From the NCBI GenBank assembly GCA_017591395.1, contig WEDG01003408.1, forward strand, positions 1 to 64,000: DNA of 64,000 nt. Direction: 5' to 3'. The number at the start of each line of letters is the position of its first letter. Position 1 is the stretch's first letter. Shown in pieces: positions 21,695 to 35,500 of this stretch. This stretch comes from Schistocephalus solidus. Its lineage: Eukaryota; Platyhelminthes; Cestoda; Diphyllobothriidea; Diphyllobothriidae. The notes below the pieces were generated by a model. That model made no database searches and had not been told where the DNA came from. It was given only the letters and a program-made list of their open reading frames with translations. A program made the position numbers and the translations under genes.

Positions 21695-22565
21695 GTTTCA
21701 AGAAACGAAGTTGCATAAGGGTAGCGGATAGCGACACATTGTAGTGAACTGGAAGACAAGGTTGCTGAATGACAACACAGTTGACGAGTGTTTAGAGCGA
21801 ATGTTTACCAGCGAAACTTTGCCAATTGGAGAATGTGCAGACGAGACGAGATACCAGATCCAAACTGTCCCAAATTTTGGCAAGCGCTGCCGTTGGGTTA
21901 CACACGGACCGTAGATAAACATAGGGCCCCAGGTCGTGAGACCGAAATACCCATTGCTACGGCAGGAAATGTCTGCAGTTATTTATCGGGACTAGTGCAG
22001 TTGTAGGCGAAGCAACTACGTCGGAGTTGATGGAAGACTACTCCGGAGGATGGCCAAGTACGAATGAGCAGTGAGGATGTACCATGCCAATTCCCCAGCT
22101 GCCGGACCCGATCAAAAATGCACTTCCGATGAGGCCAAAATTCGCGCGAGAGGTGACATCCGCGCGAACCACGAACTGCTCAAGCCATGGCTTTCCACCG
22201 TCAGCCTATCCACAAGTGCACTGACACCCCCTCCCACGTATAGCCTGCTGAGACCTTGCCTGGCCGAAGTGTTTAGTCACACGGAAAGTGCACGGATAAC
22301 CATGTTCCCACTGCCAGCATGGGTGAGACAAATGGCCCAAGAAACCACAAGGGTGCTGAAATGTCGGCAATTCGCAGCTCGTGCAACTCCTTACGATTAA
22401 TGTGGGAGATGCCAATTTTTATAGGTGCACAATGGAATAACATCGGTTCCCTATAAATACTGCAAGGCGTGTTCAAATCATTCCTCTTATCTTATTCTTT
22501 CTCTGAATGGGAAGCAGAATATCAAGCGAATGAAGCTCATGTTCCAACGATCGCAACTCCTTTCT
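21695..22565 (+). pseudogene. degenerate PLE lineage A, C-terminal half and 3' end
   Basis: Plus-strand translation in shifting frames gives pieces matching the 57.3-58.1 kb element: CRRDEIPDPNCPKFWQALP, then a GIY-YIG-region relic, then the RANHELLKPW region. It is followed by CCCTATAAATACTGCAAGG and a decayed 3' tail. Many indels; non-functional. Confidence 0.7.
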
Positions 22566-22704
22566 CGCGACCCCATCGGGATTTCCTTGTTCCGCTCAAA
22601 TGATTGTCAGTAAATATCTGAAGTCTCAACTCCTGGTTAGTTCTAAACGGAGTTTAAATTTCTTTCCTATTCGTCCTCTAACCATCTACGTCACAGTATC
22701 CTCA

Positions 22705-23082
22705 CCGACTGAGTTGAATTATATAGAACTAACGTCATGTCGAAGACCACCATGATTTCGTCCAACTGAGTCTGCTGACCTTCGCCACGGAAAAAGAAGT
22801 GAGATGATAACTGTATAGATTTTCCAGCGCAAAATATGGTGAAGAGGTCACGCCTACCGAAGCCCTAGTGTTCACCGGTTTGGCCCATATTCTTACCAAA
22901 CAAGTTAAAATGTGATACGATAAATGACACCAGAATACTCATTGAGTTAAATTATATAGAACTAACGTCATGTAAAAGACCACCATGATTTCATCCAACT
23001 GAGTCTACTAAACTTCGCCACGGAAAAAGAAGTGAGATGATAACTGTATAGATTTTCCAGCGGAAAATATGGTGAAGAGGTC
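22705..23082 (+). repeat. local duplication with intervening dispersed segment
   Basis: 22705-22852 and 22946-23082 are near-identical (GAATTATATAGAACTAACGT through AAATATGGTGAAGAGGTC). They are separated by the segment also found at 20428-20512. Confidence 0.85.
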
Positions 23083-24317
23083 TGCATTTTTCCTGCAGAG
23101 TTGCTGGTTATATAACGGCTCTTACAGGGAAAATTTATTTACATTTTTTGGGAAAAATGCGTTATTCTAAGGAAGGACAAAAAAGTATATTCAATCGTTA
23201 TTGCATTCAAATCAATGCACACTTCTGGAGAGGCCATAGCTCACCAAAAAACAAATTTTAAGTACAGCATCGCATTTCCTGGCTGTATTTGCACAAAACC
23301 AGCTTCAGAATCTACAACATTCCGAAAAATAAGAGACTGTGTTTTGGCGGCCGTCAGCAGTCCTTGTGTCACGGTTTACTGTGTCGCTTTTTCTTGCGCC
23401 CCATGGTCGTGATGAAAATTTCCAACAAACTGCTCACCTCCAGGGATATTTTGGACTGCCTTTGGGTGCATCAACTTCTGCTATTTAAAACCAGCACACG
23501 ATTATTTTTACACCACCCTATATTAAGTTCTTGAGACCTTATTTGTTTCTAGGGGATAACCAGACAACTCTATTTGATGACTGTTCCATCATCGCAAGCG
23601 TCTTTGTTCGCCACGAGCCCCACGAATTTGGGGCAACACCGGGCACTTGCATGTGAGTTTATAGTGACTCGAACTTGCGTAGCAGCTACTGCACTCTCTT
23701 CCCCTCACCAACCTACCTCCGATCTTAAGATGAATTCACTACGAACCAAAGGGGGCGTATGCGCAGCGGTGGACAAAACGAAACAGCCAATCTACGCGTG
23801 CCATATGCGACTTGGTTCCACTACATGTACTAGGCTACAATCAGGACCGCGTTATCCTGTCAACTGACAGACTTCCGAGACCCGAATCTTTTATTATTGG
23901 CGAGGAGTGCGCTGATTTGCCTGGGAGGGGGTATTCCCTAGGGTTGACCTCCCTCTCTCTCTCACACACACTCTCTCGCTTCCATCTCCCATGCATCATT
24001 CGGCTGTCCAGTTCGCCAAACAACTGATAATGAACTTTGACGCTAGTTGATGACCACTTGCTCGAAAACTAACACAAGACATTTGGAAATGCGCACTCTA
24101 GTGTAGTTCGGCGGTGATATGCATTTCACACGGGAGTGCCTTTTGCCGATCCCTGTCCAAATTCCAGGACACAACACGAACTCGCCCCCTCGCCTTGCAG
24201 CTCCAGTTCAGAGACCTGGTGCATGGCAGGCCAGCCAAGAGCAGGCGCTAAGCGGGAGCTATTGCCAGTAAAGGAAACGGAGCCTGGAATAGTCCTTTCT
24301 TCCAGGCCTAGGGGTTG
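23083..24317. other. unassigned sequence
   Basis: No gene recognised. A CT/CA-rich low-complexity run lies at about 23950-23990. Confidence 0.45.
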
Positions 24318-24352
24318 GACTAGAATTAGCTGATGACGGCAACTAAGCCACA
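24318..24352 (+). repeat. ribozyme-repeat fragment
   Basis: AGCTGATGACGGC and TAAGCCA match the hammerhead stem II region of the 1.1-4.1 kb family. The GAAA box is absent. Confidence 0.5.
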
Positions 24353-24775
24353 CTCGATCAATGAAGGCCTACTTGTATCCCAAACCAGTTAACTGCCTTG
24401 CAGTAGTGGAAAAAGTTTAAAAAACACTTGAATTGCAGCTCTCGAGATCTTAGACTTGAGAAATTTGGCCTCTTCCGTGTCCTAGGGAGGCACAACATCT
24501 GCTAACGATGCCGCGTTAACTACAAATCGGCTTGGCCCCTGTGCCTTTCATGTGCTAGAACAGGACGGGAAGGCGATCAAGACAGCCGTCGACATGCGTC
24601 ATTCCGGTGAACTTACTAACATGCTGCGCTCTCAAATAATCGCCTTAATCTTGGTACAAGTTCCCAGCGTAAGCAATTATCATCGAGCAATATAGAAGCT
24701 TAATCCAATTCCAGAATAGGCAGAAACGACTGGCAACACACTTTTCCGACGGCGATTAGCGTGTGCCACACAGCA

Positions 24776-24935
24776 GGGTAGGCGCAGTGACAGTGCCTAC
24801 CTTAGTTTATGACAGTAGACTTTAACCAAATCTACCGCACGCTCTGCTCCCTCACCCAGCTGGGCCGGGCGTTAAGAAAGTGGCAAGAGGACATAAGGCG
24901 GGAGAGGGTGCAGATAGCTAACGCGGCTTGAAGGC
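24776..24935 (+). repeat. family R copy
   Basis: Contains CAGTAGACTT, CTACCGCACGCTCTG and a GGGAGAGGGTGCAG-like stretch in the order seen at 55.1 kb. Confidence 0.6.
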
Positions 24936-25079
24936 GCATCCCAAATAACGTCTACCGCGCCCTGACCTGGTCCCCACGTTGGTTAAGCACATGCACAGCG
25001 TTTCCCATTGTACGGGCACAATAGGACACCTACTCCACAGTTCAACCGTCTTTTCCGATGCTGTTCACCATATTCACCG

Positions 25080-25245
25080 CAGCAGGGTGGCCCAGCGACA
25101 GTGAATTACACGTGGTTTAATGTGTAGTTATATTAGACTTGCACAGCATCTACCGCACTCTCTCCTACCTGAGCCCGTTATCATGAACAGGTCAAGAAGA
25201 CTGGAGGCTGGCACGGTCGGAACTCGCACAAGTCCACATTACCAG
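25080..25245 (+). repeat. family R copy
   Basis: Contains GACTTGCACAGCATCTACCG, CACTCTCTCCTACCTGAGCC, TCAAGAAGACTGGAGG and CTGGCAC in family order. Confidence 0.65.
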
Positions 25246-26165
25246 TGGTAGGGTCGGTAATAATGAAGGTAGTGGTAGACGGGGCTAAATAAAAAATATA
25301 ATCCCCCTGCGTTAATATGCATTTGTTTCCTCCATTTACATCGCTTTTTAATTTCTGCTAGGTTTTTGCAAGCATTTGTTGGACCGGTGTAGCATGGCGG
25401 CGCCTGCTACAAGTAACTTACACATTCATGCCCTCACCATCAGCTCTCCGACCAAGGGATGTAGTCGGAACAGCCGTCCTATTTCGCTCTACCTTCTTCC
25501 ATGACTTGGCTACCAAGTCGAATTTGTAAAAGGCGAGAATTGAGGTAATCTCAATCAGTGGATGGTTTGCACACCATAGTTTTCGGTCGGGAATACGTTT
25601 GACGGAAGAACGTAAAAATAAACCCGAAAAATCCGGCGTCTCAATCCCACTAGTTCTTGTTTCTTTGCCTCCAATAATTCATCATAGACACTCTTCCTCT
25701 ATTAGTGTTTTACCCTGAAAGAAATTTGATTACAGAAGCGATCTGATCTAAGGAGAAGTCACTGAAACTGGCTTACTTAATTCCACGTTACAAAATCCCA
25801 GTTTCTTAATTTTCGGCGCACAAAACTATGGACAACTACGGATTACCCAATTATGAACTATCCTAAAAATTCAAAAATTCTGGAGTGGGGCTTACAAAGA
25901 AACACGCAAACCATATTACAAGGTAGGTCGCTGTTAGCTATTCCTTAGAACCTTCGCAAGAAAACTGGTTGACTAACAAACTTCCTATAACAGCCAATTG
26001 GGCGAACAAAGAAGCAAAACAGTATTAGTCAGAACATAGTTCGTAAAATATTTTCTTCAATACAGTTAAAATAAAAGAGGTAAAAAGACCAAAATGCCCC
26101 TGTTGGTGCATATTATCTCAAAAAAAGAGGCAATGAGAGTGAACGCGCTTCCTGGCAGAAAGGTA
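25246..26165. other. unassigned, contains 3' flank of the PAPS transporter gene
   Basis: Sequence downstream of the stop codon at 26166 (minus strand). No polyadenylation signal was convincingly identified, and no other feature was seen. Confidence 0.4.
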
Positions 26166-26534
26166 TTACGGTGAGATGTTGGTGGGGGTAGAACGTCTAT
26201 TACGGTAAAAAATACGAAAGAAAACAGCGCTAAAAGTGACACAAAAGCCAAACAGGCCAGTAGTGTTAATAGAGTGATCAAAAATTATACAAGACACCAG
26301 AATGGAGAGGGCTTGTCGGATTGTCATAATAATCACAAAGGTGGCAGCACCAAAGCGAGAGATTGTCAAAAAGATGAGAATTTGGCCGAGGCCAGAACAG
26401 AGGGCAGAAAGAGTCACATCGGTGAGGAAGAGAGGGTGTTCTTGCGCAAAGGTCACTGATGAGGCAAGGCTATTTTTCCCAGCGAGGGAAACGACAGTGA
26501 AAGCGGCAGCCCAACAGCCGCAACCGAACATCAT
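26166..26534 (-). CDS. SLC35B2: PAPS transporter, last coding exon
   Basis: Begins right after a TTTAG acceptor with MMFG and ends at a stop at 26166. It contains four predicted membrane segments and the family-diagnostic block [20 protein letters not shown], then FDHSI, and a basic, Golgi/ER-like C-terminal tail FYRNRR. This is the best conserved exon. Confidence 0.95.
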   Translation of the reverse strand: MMFGCGCWAAAFTVVSLAGKNSLASSVTFAQEHPLFLTDVTLSALCSGLGQILIFLTISRFGAATFVIIMTIRQALSILVSCIIFDHSINTTGLFGFCVTFSAVFFRIFYRNRRSTPTNISP

Positions 26535-29500
26535 CTAAATATTAACCGGTACTTAGTTTATTTAAGTAGCAAATATAATAAAACCTAAACGGCCATATGC
26601 ATAACGCAGTCAGGACCGGAACTGACGCAGAAAGCGCGTATTTAGCCGAGTAAAACGAGTAGCAAACTTCCCTGAAAACTATAGGCTTATTAAATGGGTA
26701 AAAATCTACCTTAATCTAATTAACTTAGTAACAGAAGGGTCACAAGAGACATTTAGTGATCACCAGGCACCCAAATCGCTTTGGCATTCACATGGTCCGC
26801 AAGCCAGCATCCTAACTGAGCGCAGCATTACGTTGAATTAAGGATTTTATCCCAAAAGAGCAGCAAAAACGTAACCAAATCTCATGCGGTAATTGTTAAT
26901 GTGTATACGTTAGTCATAAAAATGTACGACTGGTAAAGCGTATAAACTTTACACGGTCTTTGCCCATGCACTCGAGTACGAGCACCGATGTAATTGCAAT
27001 GACACTGAGGTCATCGACTTAGCCAACACAAAACGAACAAGAGAAACTCTCAAGGCCTATAACTCCAATACGGACAGTATCGACCACCGTGGTGACCCAA
27101 GAGTCCATTACGAAAATCTGCGATCACCGCTCACTGACCCGTGCCCGCATCTCACGTCAAAGACCGCTTATCGAGTCGCCTGCAGTTCCACTAGCCCACC
27201 ACCCCCTTCCCTCCAGTGCCGACAGCCCTAACCATTGTTCTTTCCTACAACAACACTGTGCCCAGCCATTTGTCACCGTCTCTCCAGTCGTATCAACTGG
27301 TTCAGTGTGACGATCTCTCTTTTTCCCTAGTTTTCATTTCGTCTGACAACGGGTTGATGCCAACAAGTTGAAAAGTTATCAGTACAACCCTTTTCCCTTT
27401 CAAAGAACCTCGTCTTTTCGCATTACACCGGCTCACAAGGCATAATATATCCTTTCCATAACATATTAAGGCCCCAGTTAAATTTAATCAACACGCTTTT
27501 TAAAAGAATATTGCCAATTTTAAAAACCAGGTACCCAGATACCAGGGAGATGCTGCTAAGTGGTTAGAATAGGCGGAACGCAAAGCAACGCTTTAGGCTT
27601 ACTTTGGCGTTATCAGTCAGTCAAACCCTAACCCTGGGACCAGACGATCCGAGACCCGAACTCGAAGCAACTGTAGTAAACGCGGTCACCTGAAAGCTAT
27701 TAATTGGACAGTTTATCCTGAATTATCAATAGGCAATAACCGTGAGCACTTGAATAAAAGGTCACGAAATTCTATGACTTCATTAAATTCTGCTTATTTC
27801 TTCGTCATTGAAAGCTGTTAGCGGTCAGAGGCTAATAATGACGGTTTACCTGGTTGAATTACCATAATTGCATTCCGGCTCCTAGCTAAAAAAAAAACAC
27901 GGCACATGTACCGCCGACTTTTCCCGCTGCCTGATGCAGCAACTATGGGTTGGACTCATCAGTGGATGACCTCAGCGTTCTTTGTATACTGTCTGGTACA
28001 TGAGATGGCCTACCTCATGAAATAAGTACTCGATTAGAAAGGATTACTTGGGTGGAGTTCTGCCATTGGTCTTCCGTGCCCTTATCGATAACCTAATCGA
28101 AGCCTATTTTAAGGAAAACATGCACAAAAATACTACCGCTTTTACACATTGGGTAGCAAATTACGCCTTCATCAAATTTAATCTTGACGGTACCTCAAGG
28201 TTTTGAACAAATTTTACATTCCCGAATAAGTTTGTGTCCGGCCAGCAGTTTTACTTACGCTTGGGGTTTCAAAACTGCTGTCTGTGCAAGGAAAATTATA
28301 CATCGTTCTGATGATTATGGAAAGTGGCCAGTCCGCGTTACTCATTTGAAGGTCGTGGAGATGGCGAGGTGACTGTTGCACTCAGCAAGCCAGGTCGAAG
28401 GGCACGTACGAGGGCGGGGTCTACCGGTTGGCTTAGCGGCGACTACTTGGCGCGACTGTATATGGCAGATCAGTGGCTTCGAAGGATGCCAACTGAGGGG
28501 ATAACTCGGACCACGTGGTCAGCCCAATGTGTGTTTTGTGTGGAGTGGCTGACTGGCGGACTGAGAGTCAGGCTGCAATGGCTCCTTCTTAATGTGGCCT
28601 TTATGGCACTCCCACTCCGTGGGATCTGAGCCAGGTGTGGTGGTACACACAGGGGCGGCTCCGGCCGCGCCAGCCACCTGCACTCTCTCTAATCTCCGGT
28701 CTTCTTGACTCTGTCTTGACACCGGGCTCAGGTGGGGGAGGAGGAGAGAGTGCGGTAGCTGCAGCGCAAGGCTACCATCACTAAAAACCAATTCACGCGC
28801 AAGTCACCGTCCCTGCACCACCTGGTGTGGAGCACACGGTGGACCTCGTCGAAATCGACGGTCGAACTGTGATACATCGCTCTAGGCTATGATAACGAAG
28901 ATATCGTATAGAGCCCACAAGATCTTGCAGTGGGTGCAGACCATGTTGCAACTTCATAAGCAGCATTACTAAACGGATAGATACGATGTTGTATGACAAG
29001 ATACCTCACATTCCTAAACCTCGCTTTAAGGTTGCATTTTAAGAAGACTTAATTTGCTACCGAATGAATGTAAGGTTTTGTGCATCTTTTTCCTATAAAA
29101 TACGATTAAATTTCTAAGGGCATATATCATAAATGGGAAAAAGCATACTACTTAGGTAATGGTTTCTTCCCATAGCTGCTTTTACGGGCGGCCGGGAAGA
29201 AACTCACTCAAAAGCCGGTATCGTGGCATGGTGTGACGGAAATTTTTTAGGATTATGCTGCACGATAAGCAATAGTACAAACCCAACTTCCTAATCGACA
29301 ACACCTGACAGAATTTCAGTTAATATTCCGTAAGATAAGCGAGATACTGTATTTATTCCAGTTTTCGATGTTGAACGATTTAATTTCCCTAAATAATCAA
29401 TGTGCGCACTGGGTTCACTTGGGAAACAATTGGTTAGTCAGCGCAGAGCCTTAACAACACCACTTGAACCTTGAAAACCGCCAAGGTGATTGCAACACAG

Positions 29501-32500
29501 GGTAAAAGTTCAAGATGAGCAAGGTTATGAAGCTCAGTCGTTAATCAATACACCAGTTACTCCGACAACGATAAAGCCCTTTAAACAGAGAAGGAAGCAA
29601 AAAGATTGCGGGATTCAAAATGCGTTACGAACCTTCAAAACAGACAGCCTGTACATTTTGAAGAGATGCTCTTCGGTTGTCGCCGTGAGGGAATCACATA
29701 AAATATAACCGAGTATGAGGACGCAACCACTCAGGGAATCGAAGGTTGCACTACTAGTCCTTTGTGCGTTCACCGGTGAGGAGATTACGACCAGACTAAC
29801 GCCGGCGCTTATGAGCCCTGTCGGAAGACAAACAAGAAGCATAAGAAGGAAAAACAATCATGATGAGGAGGATGTGGTGGTGGTGGGTATATATGTTTAA
29901 AATTGCGTACTTCGAGGACGAGAGTATCTGATCTCGAACAACCTTTACTAAAACCTGCATTCTTTGGGAAGTGGCTTTCGATGCCCTCAATTTTTTAAGT
30001 TTTCTAAACCACACGATAAAAATGTTCTCTGAATTGAGTTTTCATAAGTCAAAATCAACCTCTTGAGCCGAATCCTGGATTTCACAGAAGAATATAATAT
30101 GTGGTTGTCATTCCATAGTTTTTGTGCAAAAATGCTTAATCTGAGGATGGCAAGACATATGCCACCTAAATGGACCACGCGGTACACGCGTTGGCCTAAG
30201 AAGGGGATCAGACCAGGGTATGGATCCCATAACAAATACCACACATGGGGGCACACCTAGGTGCGGTCTCAAGATGAACCAGCCACTTGCGCCTCTCCCG
30301 CCCTCGGTCTTCTTGATTTGGTCATGACGCTGGGCATCGGTGGGAGATGAGTGAGGTAGATGCTTCGAAAGTCGACCAACAGTATAGACTAATTCCGCGC
30401 AGGTCACCGTCCTTGTGCCACTCTAGTGTGGCTCACATGGTGGGCATTGTCGGAATCAACGGTCGAAATTCCGCCTGTGTCGTTTCTTGTCGGAATCGTT
30501 TAACGGCCCTCCGGTAGGAAACGGGAATAGGAATAACCACCCCCCTAAAAAGGTGGACTTGCGATAAAGTCGAGGAGAAAATATTCCCGTGTGTTAACCC
30601 TAGCTCTAATCTAAACCTTAACCGTAAATTTACTCTTAACCCTAACCTTGCCCATAAGTTGCCTGGAGTTCAGCGCAAAGCCGCTTATAGTACGGGCAGG
30701 TGGCCTGCGGAGGGAGGGGATAGCACCTAAGCAATCCCTACCCCTTTTCTCTATAAAGTATGACTCACCGCATGAGACGGTTTGTTCGGCGCAGGTGACG
30801 ACACCCACCATCGGGATGGACGCCCCAGTATTGACCTCATTCTGTCGTCCTTTCCCCAGGCGCCAGCCGAGTACGCGAATCTGTAAAGCAGCCGGTGATG
30901 GGGTTTGGCGCATTGGCTGGTGCGGTGTGAAGGCTTACCTCTAAGGCGCGCGACCACACACATGGCGACATTAGTTGTGGCCTAGTGCGGATTCAGCGTA
31001 GCCCAATAAACGTGTCAGTCTGACCCCGTTGGGGTTTAATGCATTTGCAGCGCAGCTGCCGGTTGTGGGTGCAAATATTGTATTCAGGCACTCCGGAAAA
31101 TTAGAAAAGACGCTTATTAGATAGGATGTGGCTTTGCACCGAGTTGGAAATATGCTCGGTGAGGCTCTGATAAGTAAAATCAAAACTTTTATTCCTGCAA
31201 GACAGGCAGTTATTTGATTTAGGTAGGAAAGTTATGCTTAGATTTGAATCTGTTTAATCGGCCAAGCTTAGACTGGGATTTACGTTTAGGACGGGGTTTT
31301 AGGGTTAATGTAAGGATTGAATTAGTTTAGGAGTTAGAGCTACAGTTATAGAATGGAGTGAGAGATTGAGCGTTAGAATTTAGGTCTATGGAATAAAATT
31401 ATGTGGCTAGGGTTCGGGTTTAGCATTAGAGTTTGAACTTTGGGTTAGAGCTTAGGGTGCTAAAATCATGGCTCAGGCGTTAGTGTTAGATGGTTAAAGT
31501 TAGCGGTAAGGGGCTTAGGATTAAGGTAATGACACAGCTTTACTCTTAGGGTTGGTGGTTGGGGTTATTGAGCAAGGGAAAGATCAGGTACTTCGATTTC
31601 CATCGCTTTTAATGGAGCAAACTGCCTACACGCTGCTGTCATATGCACGGTTAGTTTACTGCATTGTAACACCTTCGTCTTGGTATTTTATCTGGGTGGG
31701 CGCCTTCGCAAAATACTGTCTCATATCCCCTGCCGGTTAACCTCGTACATTCCCATCGAAGGTGATGAGCCTGCGGGTGTGCGCTTGCATTTACGCGCTC
31801 TTTATATTAGGCCGCAGTGATAGTAGCCTTGTGCTTCAGTTACCGCAATCTCTCCTCCTCCCCCGCGTGAGCCCGGTGTCATGAGAGTCAAGAAGACCGA
31901 AGGCGTGAGAAGACACAGGTGACTGGAGCTGCGGGAGCCGACCCTGGGTGTACCACCACACCTGGCTCGAATCCCACAGGGTAGGAGTGTCGAAAAGGCC
32001 ACATTAAGAAGGAGCCATTGCAGCCTGACTCTCCGTCACTCCACACAAAACACACTGGGCTGATCGCGCGATCCGAGTAATCCCGTCAGTTGGCTGCCTT
32101 CCAAGCCATGGCATTTAGCGCACCGTGATAGTTTCAAGCGCGTGAGATTGTTTATAGTGAGGAAAATGAGCTGATCCGTCGACCTTACTCGCTCCCCCAC
32201 CCCCACAATCCGGCAACCGTCCGAGCCGGTCAGTTGTCTGATGCGGAAGTGGGTACAGCTGCTGGTGACCTCGTCTAAGCGTACTACGCACACGAACTGT
32301 CCTTCAAAAACACAAGCTACAGGATCTCACACAACAGGGAGTTGGACGGCTCACATCTCACACGTGTGAGTGTCGGAGGTCTTGTTAAGAAGGAGCCATC
32401 GCAGCCTGACCCTCAGACCACCAGTCAGCTACTCCGCAATACACATATTGGACTGACTGCGAGGTCTGAGTGTAATTGTCATTTGGTAACCTTCCAACCC

Positions 32501-35500
32501 ACGGCGTTTATTGTCCCGTGATATTCTCAAGATCAGATCCCACATGCAACAGAGGAGCCACATGGAGAAAGAACCAAGGATCATACTTGCTTCGTAATCA
32601 GCTATGCAGACTAAGAGCATGTTTTTTGTGGTGTTGCGTGTGAGCATGTGAGATGCATACGTTGATGAGGAGAGATGTAGTGTTGTGGTGTAGCCGGCGA
32701 TGTTCTACCGCAGGTTCTCATGGAGACGCATTTGACCTAATAGGCCTATGCGGTATGTGAATGTGAATGGGCAGTGCACAGTTGAGTTGAGTGCGGCGGG
32801 TGTATGTTGGTACTATAGGCAGTAGTTCGCCAGTCTCTGTGCGATGGATTCGCAAGTGACCGACCAGGCCGATGTGTGAGGTAAATGAGCGATCACAATG
32901 AGGACAGGTTATTATCGAGCCCCCATCGCTGGTACTGGGGACGGTGGTGGTATTGGAGGTAGCAGGTAGTCGGAGGTGGATACTGAGGTGGTGGGAGTGG
33001 GGCGAGTGGTGCTCGTCGCCGTGATCGGCGCAATAAGTGGGGGAGGGAGGATGGCGTCGGTGATCGTTGGCGGTGGGGCATCGATGAAGTGGCTATCAGT
33101 GGTTTGGGGTGGTTGTCATCGTTGGGTCTGAGGCAAGTGAGGCAAAAGTTGATGTTTTGGGATTTTTGTTACATTGAGTTCGAAGATGTCCGATCAAGGC
33201 CGATTCGCGCGCGGAGTAGGCGTTGACAGCGTGAGCACGCTGGCAGGGCTTGGGCATTGGCAGTGTTGATCCACAGTGCTTGTGACTTTCGTGCCGCTCT
33301 TTTGGCCTTGGTGGCGGCGAACGGTTGGCGTCATAGACTGCTTAACCAGTCTTCACGGATCTTCTCCATGCCGGTCTATCCTGGGCGAGTTCCTCCCAGG
33401 TCGCCGGGTTGATTTGCAGTTGCTTCAGCGATTTCTTCAAAGTGTCCTTGTAGCGTCGTTTTTGACCTCCCTGTCGGCGAGCACCCGTAGCGACATCTCC
33501 GTAGAAAAGTCGTTTGGGTAGTCGCTCATCGTCCATTCTTACCAGGTGGCCGCTCCATCGCAGTTGCACTTGCCTCAGCATGGCGTGGATGCTGAGGATT
33601 CCGGTCCGCTCCAGGACTTCCGTGTCCGGGATCCTGTCTTGTCATCTAAGCTTCAGTATTCTGTGGAGGCAGCTGAGATGGAAGTAATTCAGCTTCCTGG
33701 CTTGGTTCGAGTAGAAAGTCCAGGTCTCCACTCCGTAAAGTAGTGTTGTCAAGACGACGGCCATGTACATCTAGAGTTTGGTGTTCAGGTGAATACCGTA
33801 GAGATTCCACACGGAGGCCTGCAGTCGGCCGAAGGCCTGCAGTCGGCCGAAGGCCTGCAGTCGGCCGAAGGCCTGACTGGCTTTACAGATCTGTTGAACA
33901 ACCTCGTCATCAATTTTCGTGTTGCGTGACAGCAGGCTTCCCGGATAAGCAAAGTTTTCCACATTTTTGAGTTGAGCACCGTTGACATTGATTTAGGAAG
34001 CATTGTATTCCGTGCTTGGCACCGGTTGGTGCACTACCACTGTTTTGGCTGTATTTACTGATATTTCCCAAAATTGACACAGTTTGCGACGAAGAGGTTC
34101 ATGCTCCTTTGCTTGCATGTTAAGGGCGCAGTCGTCCGCGAAGAGAAAGTCATGGACTGTAGTCATAGACACGCGCGTTGAAGCCTGCATCAAGCGATCA
34201 TTGATACCCTGCGGCAGACAGGGCAGACATCCCACGATGTCGTTCCGGATGGCAAAGGCAACACCAGCGTCGCGTCGCTCTGCCCTTAGCCGGCCGCTCC
34301 AGAAGAATGTGTAGCCGACACCCACCTCCTCCAGCTGACCCTGCTCAGAGAATCGGGTCTTGCTGAGAGCATCAATGTTCACCTTTTAGCGCGCCAGTTC
34401 CCGAGCGACTAGTGCCGTCCTCCGTTCCGGCCGGTTGCTCCTCGGATTGTCTAAACGGGAACGAACATTCCAGGCTGCTAGTGTGAGTGGACGCACCCGA
34501 GCAGCCTGGAGGGTATGGCGAGGGGGATGGGGACGGGGGTATTGTTGTTTGTTTGAGTTTTACGACCGCGTATTTTGCGATCTGCGAGCCGCGGTCGGCT
34601 GCAGAAGACGTGATAACCAGCATTTGTTTAGGGCACCTTTTCTAGCCCCTTCTTCCGCGAGGAGGCAAGCAGTGCTGTCCCTAAATAGGGCTGGTTGGAC
34701 ATCCTAGACGACTGCCGAATTCGACCATGGGTCACGGTTTTGTTTTAGTGGGAGAGCGATCCGAGTTAGCCTGGCCGCCTATGGCGTTGCTGTCGCCCCA
34801 ACCGTAGGACTGTTTGAGAGGGGGGTATGTGGGAAGTTTGGAAATCAGACATACCGGGTGTGGAGGCACACACAGCAGCGGAGACCCTCACCTGGTTTAG
34901 CCCGCCGGTTTTGGCGGATGCCTAGGATGTGGCCGCTGAGAAGAGCCCAGCTACGAGGAGCCACAGGTGAGAGTTGGGTACCAGTTAGAGGCGGCCACAA
35001 GAGCATTCACCACCTGTACGATACAAATGGAGCAACCAAATGCTATCTGTGTGGTGCTACCCCTAACTATTACCCATACACCCTGGCAGTCGCATACCAA
35101 CTAGTAATACATATATATGATGGAGTACCGACAAAAAAAGCAAAAAACAAGACCGAAATGACCATTTTTGGCTTATAAGCCGTCATCAGTCAGTCACACC
35201 CAAGCCCCAGTGTGAACCACCTGGGATTCGAATCCGGGATATTGTGATCATTGAGTCGAACGCTCTACCAATGAACCACGGACGCGTTTTCGGGAATATC
35301 AAACAATCAAGCGGCGCTCACCGATCAAGTTACAGAACGTGCTTGTCCCCTTGTGCCTTGGGGATCAATCTAGAGCCCTCACACAGTGCTATAGCAACTA
35401 GTAACGCATGCAGCTAATTGAGTACCGACAAAGACAAGGGTGATTAGAATGGTAATTTCTGGCTTATTGGCCGTCACCAGTCAGTCATACCCAACCCCAA

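Noticed and set aside
26274..26538. Plus-strand open frames over the last PAPS transporter exon
   Set aside because: They are the antisense shadow of a strongly conserved minus-strand exon with proper splice sites.
30611..30944. Overlapping 100-codon frames near 30.6-30.9 kb, including LMGKVR, as the missing PAPS exon
   Set aside because: No match beyond a few residues; the true exon at 35739-35832 fits in sequence and phase.
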